Of a stretch of DNA of 64,000 bases, positions 35,035 through 47,649 are shown piece after piece; the first letter of the stretch is position 1, and every line of letters begins with the position of its first letter. The DNA lies in NCBI RefSeq assembly GCF_008795985.1, contig NZ_VMHP01000001.1, positions 1,550,001-1,614,000 of the forward strand. The letters are read 5' to 3'. This DNA comes from Marinobacter halotolerans. GTDB taxonomy: Bacteria; Pseudomonadota; Gammaproteobacteria; Pseudomonadales; Oleiphilaceae. The position numbers were made by a program, and so were the translations under genes. The notes under the pieces were generated by a model, which saw only the letters and a program-made list of their open reading frames with translations, did not search any database and was not told the origin of the DNA.

Positions 35035-35100
35035 GTTACCAACTTTATTAAAAAGTTACCGACTTTTTTATGTTGTTACCAACTTTATTATGATCCCACA
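35035..35100 (-). repeat. Tn7-type right end with three TnsB-binding-site repeats
   Basis: Read leftward from 35100, the terminus TGTGGGATCA is followed by three copies of TAATAAAGTTGGTAAC or near-identical TAAAAAAGTCGGTAAC, at 35075-35090, 35055-35070 and 35035-35050, exactly 20 bp apart. A degenerate fourth copy may exist near 35007-35022. Regular close packing of sites characterises the right end of Tn7. The first 5 bp outside, ATTAG (35101-35105), are the expected target-site duplication. Confidence 0.88.
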
Positions 35101-35190
35101 ATTAGCGTCAGCCGGCCAGGGACTCTACTCGACCGTTACACTCTTCGCCAGATTCCGCGGCTGGTCCACGTCCGTGCCCTTCAGAACGGC
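35101..35190. other. occupied attTn7 site
   Basis: The 24 bp between the transposon end and the glmS stop codon (35101-35124), together with the last codons of glmS, form the attachment region. TnsD would bind inside the glmS 3' end and direct insertion downstream, leaving glmS intact. The stop codon TAG (complement of 35125-35127) is undisturbed. Confidence 0.85.
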
Positions 35191-36963
35191 CACATGATAG
35201 GACAGCAACTGCAGTGGCACGGTGTATACGATGGGCGCCGTGATGGCGTGCACTGACGGCACTTCCAGCACGTTCAGCCCGTCCTCGCTGCGAACACCGG
35301 CCGCCTTATCGGCGAATACGAAAAGCTGGCCACCGCGGGCGCGGACTTCCTCAAGATTGGATTTGAGCTTTTCCAGCAGATCGTTGTTGGGCGCCACGGT
35401 CACTACGGGCATTTCACTGTCCACCAGCGCCAGCGGGCCGTGTTTGAGTTCGCCGGCGGGGTAGGCTTCGGCGTGAATGTAGGAGATTTCCTTGAGCTTG
35501 AGCGCGCCTTCCAGGGCTACTGGGAACATGGCGCCACGGCCCAGAAACAGGCTGTGGTGCTTGTCCATAAAGGACTGGGACATCTCGGCAATCTGGGGGT
35601 CCAGCGCCAACATCTGCTCCACCTGACCGGGCACCAGGCGGATGGCCTGCACAATTTCAGCTTCTTTTTCCTCATCCAGGCCGTTGTGGCGAGCCAGGGC
35701 CAGGGTGAAGATCAGCAGGGCCGTAAGCTGGGTGGTAAACGCCTTGGTGGAGGCCACGCCAATTTCCGGACCGGCCTGGGTCATGATTACCAGATCCGAC
35801 TCCCGCACCAGGGAACTGCCGGGTACGTTACAGATGGCCATGGCAGCACGGAATCCGGCCTTTTTGGCCTGGCGCAGAGCGGCCAGGGTATCGGCTGTCT
35901 CGCCGGACTGGGAAATACAGAGAAACAGCGTGTCCTGCTGGATCACGTGCTTGCGATACCGGAACTCGGACGCGACTTCCACCGAGCAGGGCACGCCGGC
36001 CAGGTCTTCGATCCAGTAGCGAGCCACCATGCCGGCGTGGTAGCTGGTGCCACAGGCAATGATCTGTACGTGGCGAACGTTGTCCAGCAGGTTGCCCGCC
36101 TGGGTGCCCAGAGCCTGCTCCAGCACCCTCGTCTGGGTGATGCGACCTTCAGTGGTGGCCTGAATCACCCGGGGCTGCTCGTAGATTTCCTTGAGCATGA
36201 AGTGGCGGTACTCGCCCTTTTCGGCGGCATCGGCACTGTGTTCAAAGCGCGTCACCGGGCGGTCAACCGGGTTGCCTTCGCGGTCGTGGATCTTGGTGCT
36301 GCCCTTGTGGATATCGGCGATATCGCCTTCCTCAAGAAACATGAAACGGTCGGTTACCGGTAGCAGGGCCAGTTGATCCGAGGCGATGAAATTTTCGCCA
36401 ATGCCCACACCCACCACCAGCGGGCTTCCTTCCCGGCATACCACAAGGTGATCCGGCTCGTCCGCGTGAACCACTGCAAGCGCAAACGCACCGCGCAAGT
36501 GTTCGATTGCCGCTTTTACCGCGTCATAAAGGGTCTGGACGTCCGCTTTTCGATACTGCTGCTCAATCAGGTGGGCGACCACCTCGGTATCGGTCTGTGA
36601 GGTGAATTCGAAGCCGTCGGCCTTCAGTTCTTCCCGCAGTTCCTGGTAGTTCTCGATGATGCCGTTATGAACAATGGCTAGCCGGTCGCCGGACATATGG
36701 GGATGGGCATTGATCTGTGAGGGTTCACCGTGGGTAGCCCAGCGAGTGTGGGCAATGCCGGTGCTGCCACTCATGGGGGTGGCGGTGACTGCCTCGTCGA
36801 GAGCCGCCACCTTACCCACTTCCCGGGCCCGGTTGATGGCGCTGTTGCTGTCGATAATGGCCATGCCGGCGGAATCGTAACCGCGATATTCAAGCCGGCG
36901 CAGGCCTTCCAGCAGAATGCCCTGAACGTCCCTTTCCGATACTGCCCCTACGATTCCACACAT
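35125..36963 (-). CDS. glmS: glutamine-fructose-6-phosphate aminotransferase
   Basis: The 612-residue enzyme begins [11 protein letters not shown], with Cys2 as N-terminal nucleophile of the glutaminase domain (about 1-230), followed by two SIS sugar-isomerase domains ([16 protein letters not shown] is one phosphosugar loop) and the conserved end [12 protein letters not shown]. It makes glucosamine-6-phosphate for cell-wall and LPS synthesis, the step before GlmU, encoded upstream. Its 3' end is the attTn7 target. An imperfect 22-bp tandem repeat lies just upstream at 36980-37022. Confidence 0.98.
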   Translation of the reverse strand: MCGIVGAVSERDVQGILLEGLRRLEYRGYDSAGMAIIDSNSAINRAREVGKVAALDEAVTATPMSGSTGIAHTRWATHGEPSQINAHPHMSGDRLAIVHNGIIENYQELREELKADGFEFTSQTDTEVVAHLIEQQYRKADVQTLYDAVKAAIEHLRGAFALAVVHADEPDHLVVCREGSPLVVGVGIGENFIASDQLALLPVTDRFMFLEEGDIADIHKGSTKIHDREGNPVDRPVTRFEHSADAAEKGEYRHFMLKEIYEQPRVIQATTEGRITQTRVLEQALGTQAGNLLDNVRHVQIIACGTSYHAGMVARYWIEDLAGVPCSVEVASEFRYRKHVIQQDTLFLCISQSGETADTLAALRQAKKAGFRAAMAICNVPGSSLVRESDLVIMTQAGPEIGVASTKAFTTQLTALLIFTLALARHNGLDEEKEAEIVQAIRLVPGQVEQMLALDPQIAEMSQSFMDKHHSLFLGRGAMFPVALEGALKLKEISYIHAEAYPAGELKHGPLALVDSEMPVVTVAPNNDLLEKLKSNLEEVRARGGQLFVFADKAAGVRSEDGLNVLEVPSVHAITAPIVYTVPLQLLSYHVAVLKGTDVDQPRNLAKSVTVE

Positions 36964-36979
36964 AACTTTCGCACCTTAA

Positions 36980-37022
36980 ATAATTTGCCAGACCGGCTCG
37001 GATAATTTGCCGGGTCGGCTCG
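36980..37022. repeat. imperfect 22-bp tandem duplication upstream of glmS
   Basis: ATAATTTGCC followed by AGACCGGCTCG (36980-37000) is repeated as ATAATTTGCC plus GGGTCGGCTCG (37002-37022), with a period of 22 bp and three mismatches. It lies between glmU and the glmS start. It may be an accidental duplication or part of the glmS leader. Confidence 0.6.
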
Positions 37023-37030
37023 CCGCTGAT

Positions 37031-38398
37031 TCAGTCTTTCCGTGTTGGCCGTTGCCAATCGGCGATATTGCGCTGTTTGCCCCGGGCAACGGCGAGTTCG
37101 CCATTCTCTACGTCGCGGGTGATGGTCGAGCCGGCACCAATCGTGACATTGTCTGCCAGGGAAACCGGCGCCACCAGTGAGGTATTGGAACCCACGAAAA
37201 CGCCATCGCCCATCCGGGTCTGGTGTTTGTTCACCCCATCATAATTGCAGGTGATGGTTCCTGCACCCACATTCACATTGCGGCCAAGGGTAGCGTCACC
37301 CACGTAGCTCAGGTGGTTGATCTTACTTCCTTCACCCACAACCGCTTTCTTGGTTTCAACGAAGTTGCCCACTTTGGTGTGGTCCGCCAACGCGGTTCCG
37401 GGCCGCAGTCGGGCGAACGGGCCAATCTGGGCATTCCGCCCCACCCTGGCACCATCGATGACCGAGTTGGCCTCGATATGGGTGTCCCCACCGATGTGGC
37501 AGTTGCGCAACAGGCAGTTGGGGCCGACGCTGACGCCCGTTTCCAGGGTGACTTTTCCTTCAAACACGGCATTGATATCGATCAGCACATCCTGACCAAT
37601 AATCAGCTCGCCACGAACATCAATCCGTGCGGGGTCGGCCAGGGTGGCGCCCTCGGTCATCAGCCGGTTGGCCTGTTGCTGTTGGTACCAGCGTTCAAGG
37701 CCGGCGAGCTGGAGCCGATTGTTGACGCCTTGCACTTCGTACTCGGTTTCCGGCTGGGCCACTTCTACGGCGATGCCTTGTTCGGCAGCCATGGCGATGA
37801 TGTCGGTGAGATAGTACTCGCCCTGGGCATTGGCATTGGAGAGCTGCGGCAGCCAGGCTTTGAGATGGCCTGCAGACACCGCGAGGATGCCGGTGTTTAC
37901 CTCAGTGATGGTCTTCTGCTGGTCAGTGGCATCCTTCTGCTCGACGATCGCCGTCACTTTCCCCTGGTTATCCCTGAGAATACGGCCGTAACCATCCGGG
38001 TTGTCCAGGGTCACCGTAAGCAACCCAATGGATTGGTCACTCACCCGAGAGACCAGTTCTTCCAGGGTTTCCCGACGGGTCAGTGGCACGTCGCCGTAGA
38101 GAATAAGCACGCTGGCATTGTCCGGAAGATTGGGCAGGGCCTGCGCCACCGCATGGCCCGTGCCCAGCTGCTGCTCCTGCAAGGCCCACTGAACGTCCTC
38201 AGCCGAGGTGATTTCCCGGACCTGGTCGGCGCCGTGCCCGATCACTCCGTGGATCCGCTCGGCGCCCAGTTGCCGCGCCGTGTCCATCACATGGTGAAGC
38301 ATGGGCTTGCCGGCGATGCGGTGAAGAACCTTGGGCAGGGAGGATTTCATGCGGGAACCCTGACCGGCGGCCAGAATTACAACGTGCAGCGGCTTCAT
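37031..38398 (-). CDS. glmU: bifunctional UDP-GlcNAc pyrophosphorylase/GlcN-1-P acetyltransferase
   Basis: The protein of 455 residues has the nucleotidyltransferase start LAAGQGSRMKSSLPKVLH and a C-terminal left-handed beta helix of hexapeptide repeats (from about 250), including GDGVFVGSNTSLVAP. It acetylates glucosamine-1-phosphate and then makes UDP-GlcNAc. I set the start at ATG 38398 (MKPLHVVIL), the family-typical start, rather than the in-frame 38413 start. It lies between the ATP synthase terminator and glmS. Confidence 0.97.
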   Translation of the reverse strand: MKPLHVVILAAGQGSRMKSSLPKVLHRIAGKPMLHHVMDTARQLGAERIHGVIGHGADQVREITSAEDVQWALQEQQLGTGHAVAQALPNLPDNASVLILYGDVPLTRRETLEELVSRVSDQSIGLLTVTLDNPDGYGRILRDNQGKVTAIVEQKDATDQQKTITEVNTGILAVSAGHLKAWLPQLSNANAQGEYYLTDIIAMAAEQGIAVEVAQPETEYEVQGVNNRLQLAGLERWYQQQQANRLMTEGATLADPARIDVRGELIIGQDVLIDINAVFEGKVTLETGVSVGPNCLLRNCHIGGDTHIEANSVIDGARVGRNAQIGPFARLRPGTALADHTKVGNFVETKKAVVGEGSKINHLSYVGDATLGRNVNVGAGTITCNYDGVNKHQTRMGDGVFVGSNTSLVAPVSLADNVTIGAGSTITRDVENGELAVARGKQRNIADWQRPTRKD

Positions 38399-38432
38399 AG
38401 CGTCGCGCTCCAACGAATCGGGTCAGTATCAA

Positions 38433-38507
38433 TAAAAAAGCCGCGTCCTGTTTGAGTGGCGCAGCGGAATTTTCCCCTACGCCGCCTGTTCAGGATGCGG
38501 CTTCTTG
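38433..38507 (-). terminator. terminator of the ATP synthase operon
   Basis: Leftward, AAGCCGCATCCTG (complement of 38491-38503) pairs with CAGGACGCGGCTT (complement of 38438-38450) around an internal G+C-rich segment, and a TTTTTT tract follows. It begins some 30 bp after the atpC stop codon and precedes glmU, separating the two transcription units. Confidence 0.75.
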
Positions 38508-38537
38508 GTTCAGGTGGCGAACCGGAGGCTAATGGAA

Positions 38538-38960
38538 TTAGCGGGACCGGTTGCGCAGTTTCTGAATGGTTCGCAGCTGGGCGGCAGCTTCAGCAAGCTC
38601 GACTGCTGCCCGCGAATATTCAAATTCACCTGTCTTGTTCGCCAGTGCCTTCTCGGCTTCTTTCTGGGCTTCCAGCGCCGCAGCTTCGTCCACATCCTTG
38701 GCACGGACTGCTGTGTCAGCCATCAGGGTAATCAGATTCGGCTGCACTTCCAGATAACCTCCGGAAACGTACAGTATTTCCTCTTTCCCGTCCTGCTTTA
38801 CAATTCTCACGGCGCCAGGCTTCAACGCGGTCAGCAGGGGCGCGTGCCCGTACTGAATACCCATCTCACCCTCGGTACCGGTCGCTGTCAGTGTCTCGAC
38901 CAGCCCGGAGTAGATCTTCTCTTCGGCACTTACCACGTCACAATGTACGGTCATAGCCAT
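38538..38960 (-). CDS. atpC: F0F1 ATP synthase epsilon subunit
   Basis: The 140-residue protein has the beta-sandwich N-terminus ([51 protein letters not shown]) and a C-terminal helical hairpin. It belongs to the central stalk and inhibits ATP hydrolysis. It is the last gene of the atp operon, 36 bp after atpD, before a clear terminator. Confidence 0.97.
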   Translation of the reverse strand: MAMTVHCDVVSAEEKIYSGLVETLTATGTEGEMGIQYGHAPLLTALKPGAVRIVKQDGKEEILYVSGGYLEVQPNLITLMADTAVRAKDVDEAAALEAQKEAEKALANKTGEFEYSRAAVELAEAAAQLRTIQKLRNRSR

Positions 38961-38996
38961 TTCTGATGCCTCTTGGGTCTGAACGAGAAGGAAGAA

Positions 38997-41313
<2,317 letters not shown>

Positions 41314-41381
41314 ATGTCACTGCCTTTTCAAGTTAGACACTCAAGTGGACCAGAAAACCCGCGCCTGCGGGCTTTCTCGTG

Positions 41382-42926
41382 TTACCAGCTTTGAGTGGTC
41401 TTGAATTTCTCCAGAGCAGCTTTCAGGCCGGCCATGATGTCGTCATCATACTTGCCTTCGGCGCCAATCTTATCGAGCAGGTCTTTCTGCTCGGCGCGCA
41501 TCCAGTCCAGAAGCTGTGCTTCGAACTTGACGACATTATTGACTTCAACATCGTCCAGGAAGCCTTCGTTCGCTGCGTACAGTACGGTACCCATTTCGGC
41601 AACGGACATCGGGCTGTACTGGTTCTGCTTCATCAGTTCGGTGACCCGCTGACCGTGCTCGAGCTGGTTCCGCGTGGCTTCGTCCAGGTCCGATGCGAAC
41701 TGGGCGAAAGCCGCCAGTTCACGGTACTGGGCCAGCGCCAGACGGATGTTACCGCCGAGCTTCTTCATGATCTTGGTCTGGGCCGAACCACCCACCCGTG
41801 AAACCGAAATACCGGCGTTCATTGCCGGACGGATACCGGAGTTGAACAGGTTGGTTTCCAGGAAGATCTGACCGTCGGTGATGGAAATCACGTTGGTCGG
41901 AACGAACGCAGATACGTCGCCAGCCTGGGTTTCGATAATCGGCAATGCCGTCAGGGAACCAGTCTTGCCCTTCACTTCGCCGTTGGTCAGCTTTTCAACT
42001 TCGTCGGCGTTGATCCGGGATGCACGCTCCAGCAGACGGGAGTGCAGATAGAAAACGTCACCGGGATAGGCTTCACGGCCCGGCGGACGACGCAACAGCA
42101 GGGAAATCTGACGATAGGCGACGGCCTGCTTGGACAGGTCATCGTAAACAATCAGAGCGTCTTCGCCGCGGTCACGGAAGTATTCACCCATGGAAGTACC
42201 GGCGTAGGGTGCCAGGAACTGCATGGCAGCCGGATCGGCGGCACCGGCGGCGACCACGATGGTGTGATCCATAGCGCCGTGCTCTTCCAGCTTGCGAACA
42301 ACCTGGGCGATAGACGACTGCTTCTGGCCGACAGCCACGTAGATACACTTGATGCCGGTGTTTTTCTGGTTGATGATCGCGTCGATGGCGACGGCGGTCT
42401 TACCAATCTGGCGGTCACCGATGATCAGCTCACGCTGGCCACGGCCTACCGGTACCATGGTGTCGATCGCTTTCAGACCGGTCTGGACCGGCTCGTCAAC
42501 CGACTGACGTGCGATAACGCCAGGTGCGACTTTTTCGACCGGCGAGGTCAGGGTGTTGCCCAGTTCGCCCTTGCCGTCGATCGCGTTACCCAGGCCGTCA
42601 ACGACACGGCCCAGCAGTTCCGGGCCGACCGGAACTTCCAGAATACGGCCGGTACAACGAACTTTCTGGCCTTCGGCCAGTTCCTCGTACTCACCCAGTA
42701 CCACCGCACCGACGGAGTCACGCTCCAGGTTCAGTGCCATGCCGTAAGTACCGTTGGCGAATTCGATCATCTCGCCGTACATAACGTCGGCCAGACCATG
42801 AATCCGTACGATACCGTCAGAAACGGAAAGGATCGTACCTTCGTTTTTTGCTTCGGAAGAGATGTCGAGCTTTTCGATTCTCTTCTTGATGATGTCACTG
42901 ATCTCGGATGGATTCAGTTGCTGCAT
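41382..42926 (-). CDS. atpA: F0F1 ATP synthase alpha subunit
   Basis: The 514-residue subunit has the non-catalytic nucleotide P-loop GDRQIGKT at 170-177 and the conserved [13 protein letters not shown] region. The start is ATG 42926 ([10 protein letters not shown]), because the in-frame extension to 42995 would overlap the end of atpH and lacks family similarity. The start follows atpH by 28 bp. Confidence 0.98.
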   Translation of the reverse strand: MQQLNPSEISDIIKKRIEKLDISSEAKNEGTILSVSDGIVRIHGLADVMYGEMIEFANGTYGMALNLERDSVGAVVLGEYEELAEGQKVRCTGRILEVPVGPELLGRVVDGLGNAIDGKGELGNTLTSPVEKVAPGVIARQSVDEPVQTGLKAIDTMVPVGRGQRELIIGDRQIGKTAVAIDAIINQKNTGIKCIYVAVGQKQSSIAQVVRKLEEHGAMDHTIVVAAGAADPAAMQFLAPYAGTSMGEYFRDRGEDALIVYDDLSKQAVAYRQISLLLRRPPGREAYPGDVFYLHSRLLERASRINADEVEKLTNGEVKGKTGSLTALPIIETQAGDVSAFVPTNVISITDGQIFLETNLFNSGIRPAMNAGISVSRVGGSAQTKIMKKLGGNIRLALAQYRELAAFAQFASDLDEATRNQLEHGQRVTELMKQNQYSPMSVAEMGTVLYAANEGFLDDVEVNNVVKFEAQLLDWMRAEQKDLLDKIGAEGKYDDDIMAGLKAALEKFKTTQSW

Positions 42927-42954
42927 GCCTTTGTCCTCAAACCTTGTGCTGAAA

Positions 42955-43491
42955 TCAGGAGCCCATGGCTCTGGCCATTCTGGCCAGCTTGCCACGAACT
43001 GAAGCGTCGATAACCAGGTCGCCTGAACGTATAACGACTCCGCCGATCAATGATTGATCAACTGAAGTTTCAAGCTCTACCTTGCGCTCCAGCTTTTTGG
43101 ACAGCGCGTCGATCAGTTTCTGCTGCTGTTCGGCGGTCAGTTCGAATGCACTGCTGACCTTCAGGCTGACCGTGCGCTCAAGATCGGCACGGTAAAGGCT
43201 GAACAACTCCGAAACGGCAGGCAGAAGAGCCAGGCGCTTGTTTTCAGCGAGAATCGACAGGAAATTTCTGAGTGCTTCCGGCAGCGGCTCTTCAAAGCAG
43301 TCTGCGAAGAGTTCCGCCTTGCGCTGCTCAGACAGGCCCGGTTTGGCCAGAATTTTCTTTACCTCTTGGTCAGCCGCGACCGCTGCCGTGAAAGCCAGAG
43401 CCTGATCCCAAAGATCAACGGCGTTCTGTTCCTTCGCGGCATCAAATACGGCTTTCGCGTAGGGTCGGGCTAACGTAATCAGTTCTGCCAT
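42955..43491 (-). CDS. atpH: F0F1 ATP synthase delta subunit
   Basis: The 178-residue protein begins [18 protein letters not shown], the typical helical N-terminal domain, and ends [21 protein letters not shown], which is the strongest family signature. It joins the peripheral stalk to the F1 head. It is 12 bp from atpF. Confidence 0.97.
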   Translation of the reverse strand: MAELITLARPYAKAVFDAAKEQNAVDLWDQALAFTAAVAADQEVKKILAKPGLSEQRKAELFADCFEEPLPEALRNFLSILAENKRLALLPAVSELFSLYRADLERTVSLKVSSAFELTAEQQQKLIDALSKKLERKVELETSVDQSLIGGVVIRSGDLVIDASVRGKLARMARAMGS

Positions 43492-43503
43492 GATGACCCT
43501 CGC

Positions 43504-43974
43504 TTAGAGTTCTGCGGCCAGCTTGTCCAGCATCTCGCTGTGAGCTTTGGCGTCGACGGAGCGTTCCAGAATTCTCTCGGCACCGACAACAGCGATACTC
43601 GCTACTTCTGCCCTGAGTGCTTCACGAGCCTGAACGCGCTCCTGTTGAATTTCCGCCTGTGCCTGCTCAATGAGTTTCTCGCCTTCTTTGCGAGCATCAT
43701 CCTTTGAGGCTTCCACGATCTGGGCGGCACGCTTGTTGGCCTGGTCAATCAGGCTCGCAGCTTCTTCTTTCGCTTTGTGCAGTTCCTTTGAGGCTTTTTC
43801 CTGCGCAAGCTCCAGATCAAGCGATGCACGGTCTGCGGCAGAAAGGCCGTCAGCAATTTTCTTCTGGCGCGCTGCCATGGCCTCGGTAATCGGAGGCCAT
43901 ACATATTTGACGCAGAACCAGACGAAAATAGCGAAGGCAATCGATTGCCCTATTAACGTAAGGTTTATATTCAC
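43504..43974 (-). CDS. atpF: F0F1 ATP synthase subunit b
   Basis: The 156-residue protein has one N-terminal membrane helix (about 5-25, IGQSIAFAIFVWFCVKYVWP) and a long charged coiled coil rich in Ala, Lys and Glu. Two copies form the peripheral stalk that resists rotation. Its length equals the usual gammaproteobacterial b subunit. Confidence 0.97.
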   Translation of the reverse strand: MNINLTLIGQSIAFAIFVWFCVKYVWPPITEAMAARQKKIADGLSAADRASLDLELAQEKASKELHKAKEEAASLIDQANKRAAQIVEASKDDARKEGEKLIEQAQAEIQQERVQAREALRAEVASIAVVGAERILERSVDAKAHSEMLDKLAAEL

Positions 43975-44066
43975 GGCAATGTACCTCTTGCTATTTGTTG
44001 CATCCCGGTGTCCGAAAAACCGGGCGCCCTTCTCTCAGGAAGCGTAACGCCCGCCTTGCGACCGAA

Positions 44067-44321
<255 letters not shown>

Positions 44322-44348
44322 TTAAGGGTTTGTTTGCTAAATCGTTTA

Positions 44349-45218
<870 letters not shown>

Positions 45219-45611
45219 TCATCGCTGCGGTCTTGGCCGAATGAACCAGCGCATCAGCGGGTTCACTACAACCATCACAGCAAAAGTGAATAACAGAGCC
45301 AATACGTGTACCGGCTCTATCAAGATGAAAACGGCCGTAAAAAAAACGGCGGTCAGAGCGAGCTTGATCGATTCCGCTCTGAACATGTCGCCCACTACCA
45401 GTTGCGCATGTCGGGCGCCTTCATACCGGTACATTCGATGGGCAAAATACGCGTTTGGTATGACAAAAATAAGACCGCCAATCACGGCGGAATAACCTGC
45501 CAAACGGCTTTCGAGACTCCACAACAGACCCATAATCAGAATCAGGCCCAGTTCAATCGCCAGCCACTTTAAAAACGGTAACTGGGTAATGCGCTTTCTG
45601 GTATTCGGCAT
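45219..45611 (-). CDS. atpI: ATP synthase protein I
   Basis: A small membrane protein of 130 residues with four hydrophobic segments, e.g. LAIELGLILIMGLLWSL and LALTAVFFTAVFILIEPV. AtpI is a non-essential assembly factor, implicated in c-ring formation and Mg2+ supply. ATG 45611 (MPNTRKR) has an AGG ribosome site; an in-frame TTG at 45644 would add 11 residues. It is the first gene of the operon. Confidence 0.85.
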   Translation of the reverse strand: MPNTRKRITQLPFLKWLAIELGLILIMGLLWSLESRLAGYSAVIGGLIFVIPNAYFAHRMYRYEGARHAQLVVGDMFRAESIKLALTAVFFTAVFILIEPVHVLALLFTFAVMVVVNPLMRWFIRPRPQR

Positions 45612-45692
45612 CGGACCTGCCTGCCAGGGTTTCTGAATGCTCAACCTGTGTACATCGCCGGCAAGCGCACGGAGTCAATGCAAGCGCGCGAA

Positions 45693-45721
45693 ATTATATG
45701 TGTTAACCGAAAGTTGATCAA
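45693..45721 (-). promoter_or_regulatory. predicted atp operon promoter
   Basis: Leftward, TTGATC (complement of 45716-45721) and a perfect TATAAT (complement of 45693-45698) are separated by exactly 17 bp, about 80 bp before the atpI start. This is the best promoter-like sequence in the 45612-45900 intergenic region, where I otherwise see nothing. Confidence 0.7.
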
Positions 45722-45900
45722 CAGAGGCCGAAGCAAAACTTGATGGAAAAATGATCAGATTAGCGTGCTATTCTTCTGTCCATGACACAAGTAGTGCTAT
45801 GGGGCCATTTCCGTCACGACATATGGTGTTTATGACGCCACATGCTTCTTTAGAACTATTTCCCCAATCGCCGAAACATTCTTGGAGGTTCAGGGACCTG

Positions 45901-46782
45901 TTACTTGATATGGCCGAGAATGCCGTCCAATTCGTCCAGTGATGTGTACTCAATCACCAGTTTGCCCTTACCGCGCTGGCCGTGGGCAATGGAGACCCGG
46001 GCACCCAGCCGCTCCGCCAGATCGTCCTGCAATGCACGAATATTGGGGTCGAGCTGACCTTTGGCTTTCTTGCCCGGTTTCTGCTGCTGTACCTGCCGCA
46101 CCAGCGCTTCGGTCTGGCGCACAGACAGGGATTTAGCCACCACCTGCCGTGCCACCTGCATTTGCTGCTCGGGCTGTAACGTTAACATGGCCCGGCCGTG
46201 GCCCATTTCCAGATCGCCGTGCTCCAGCATCACCCGCACATCTTCCGACAGGCTGATCAACCGCAGCAGGTTGGTGATGGTGGTTCTGGATTTGCCCACG
46301 GCTTCTGCTACCTGGGACTGGGTGAGCCCAAACTCTTCCTGCAAGCGCTGCAGCGCAAACGCCTCTTCAATGGGGTTCAGGTTTTCACGCTGAATGTTTT
46401 CGATCAGCGCCATGGCGATGGCGGCGTCATCCGGTACATCGCGGATGATGGCGGGAATACGGTCAAGCTCGGCCAGCTGGGTGGCCCGCCAGCGGCGCTC
46501 ACCGGCAATCAGTTCGAACCGGCCCTCGGAAATGGGCCGAACAACCACCGGCTGCATAACGCCCTGCTGACGAATGGAATCCGCCAGCTCCTGGAGAGCG
46601 GCCGGGTCCATGTCACGGCGGGGTTGAAACCGGCCACGCTGGATAAGATCCACGGGGATTTCACGCAGCTCACCGTCGTGATCTTTCACTTCCTGATCAA
46701 GATTGACCCTGGATCCCTGTAGCAACGCGCCTAAGCCGCGCTCACCCAGTCCTCGTTTCTTCGCCGCCATGGTGTCTGTCAT
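45901..46782 (-). CDS. parB: chromosome partitioning protein ParB
   Basis: The 293-residue protein has the CTP-binding/ParB box (LIAGERRWRATQLAEL), a helix-turn-helix LTQSQVAEAVGKSRTTITNL for parS recognition, and a C-terminal dimerisation domain ending LDELDGILGHIK. The N-terminal KKRGLGERGLGALL is the ParA-stimulating peptide. It loads at parS sites near the origin and recruits SMC. Start ATG 46782 has AGGA upstream. It follows parA by 55 bp. Confidence 0.97.
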   Translation of the reverse strand: MTDTMAAKKRGLGERGLGALLQGSRVNLDQEVKDHDGELREIPVDLIQRGRFQPRRDMDPAALQELADSIRQQGVMQPVVVRPISEGRFELIAGERRWRATQLAELDRIPAIIRDVPDDAAIAMALIENIQRENLNPIEEAFALQRLQEEFGLTQSQVAEAVGKSRTTITNLLRLISLSEDVRVMLEHGDLEMGHGRAMLTLQPEQQMQVARQVVAKSLSVRQTEALVRQVQQQKPGKKAKGQLDPNIRALQDDLAERLGARVSIAHGQRGKGKLVIEYTSLDELDGILGHIK

Positions 46783-46837
46783 TCGTCCTGATAAGAATTC
46801 TGTCTAAATGGGTTCGCTGGAATGCAAGAGGGGTAGT

Positions 46838-47632
46838 CTACACGGCAACCGGCTCGGATGTCTTTTTAGCGCCGTGACGTCTGACCATTTCCCCCGCCAG
46901 GGCCAGGTAGGCCACCGCGCCTTTGGAGGTGCGGTCGTACTTCAGCGCAGGCAGACCATAGCTCGGCGCCTCGGCCAGTCTTACGTTGCGGGGAATCACC
47001 GCACGGTAGACCTTGTCGCCGAAGAACTCGCTGAGCTGGCCGGAAACATCCAGGGTCAGACTGTTGCGGGGGTCGTACATGGTGCGCAGAATGCCCTCGA
47101 TCTGCAGCTCCGGATTCACCGTCTCCTGGATCTGCTCGACGGTATTCATCAACGCGGCCAGACCCTCGAGCGCATAGTATTCACACTGCATGGGGATCAG
47201 CACGGAATCGGCGGCAGACAGGGCGTTTACCGTCAGCAGGTTCAGGGAAGGCGGGCAGTCGATCAGGATATAGTCGTAATTTTCACGAACGGTGTTCAGG
47301 GCGAGGCGCAAACGGTGTTCGCGGCCAATCTCGTTCATCAATTCCACTTCGGCGGCGGTCAGGTCACCGTTGGCCGGAAGGATATCGAAACCCGAAGCCT
47401 CCACGTGGAATATCACCTGGGACGCCGTTGAGCGTTTGGTGAGCATGTCGTACCCGGACAGCTCGAGCTCATTCTTGTCGACGCCGCTGCCCATGGTGGC
47501 GTTGCCCTGGGGATCCATATCCACCAGCAGGACACGACGCTTGGTTGCCGCAAGAGACGCCGCCAGATTGACGCAGGTGGTGGTCTTGCCCACACCGCCT
47601 TTTTGATTGGTCACCGCCATTACGCGCGCCAT
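46838..47632 (-). CDS. parA: chromosome partitioning ATPase ParA (Soj)
   Basis: The 264-residue ATPase has a deviant Walker A, KGGVGKTT at 11-18, and the conserved VDMDPQGNAT, DCPPSLNLLT and EYYALEGL stretches. It forms DNA-bound dimers that pull ParB-parS complexes apart. A parS-like 16-mer lies inside the gene at 47397-47412. A strong ribosome site (CAGGAGG) precedes ATG 47632. Confidence 0.97.
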   Translation of the reverse strand: MARVMAVTNQKGGVGKTTTCVNLAASLAATKRRVLLVDMDPQGNATMGSGVDKNELELSGYDMLTKRSTASQVIFHVEASGFDILPANGDLTAAEVELMNEIGREHRLRLALNTVRENYDYILIDCPPSLNLLTVNALSAADSVLIPMQCEYYALEGLAALMNTVEQIQETVNPELQIEGILRTMYDPRNSLTLDVSGQLSEFFGDKVYRAVIPRNVRLAEAPSYGLPALKYDRTSKGAVAYLALAGEMVRRHGAKKTSEPVAV

Positions 47633-47649
47633 GACTCGCCTCCTGTAGT

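Larger units (their letters stand above)
27133..35100 (-). mobile_element. Tn7-type transposon: transposition module and right end
   Basis: Five genes in Tn7 order (tnsA, B, C, D, E), all leftward, tightly packed or overlapping, and of nearly the same lengths as in Tn7 (275, 690, 551, 512 and 536 residues). The outer end at 35100 reads TGTGGGATCA leftward and carries three TnsB-type repeats. It lies 24 bp beyond the glmS stop codon, with the tnsA end next to glmS as in Tn7 itself. The left end was not found anywhere at lower coordinates, including 27133-27333, which holds no gene and no end-like repeats. The element therefore appears to extend through the catabolic genes and past position 1. 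The span given is the part that is certain. Confidence 0.9.
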
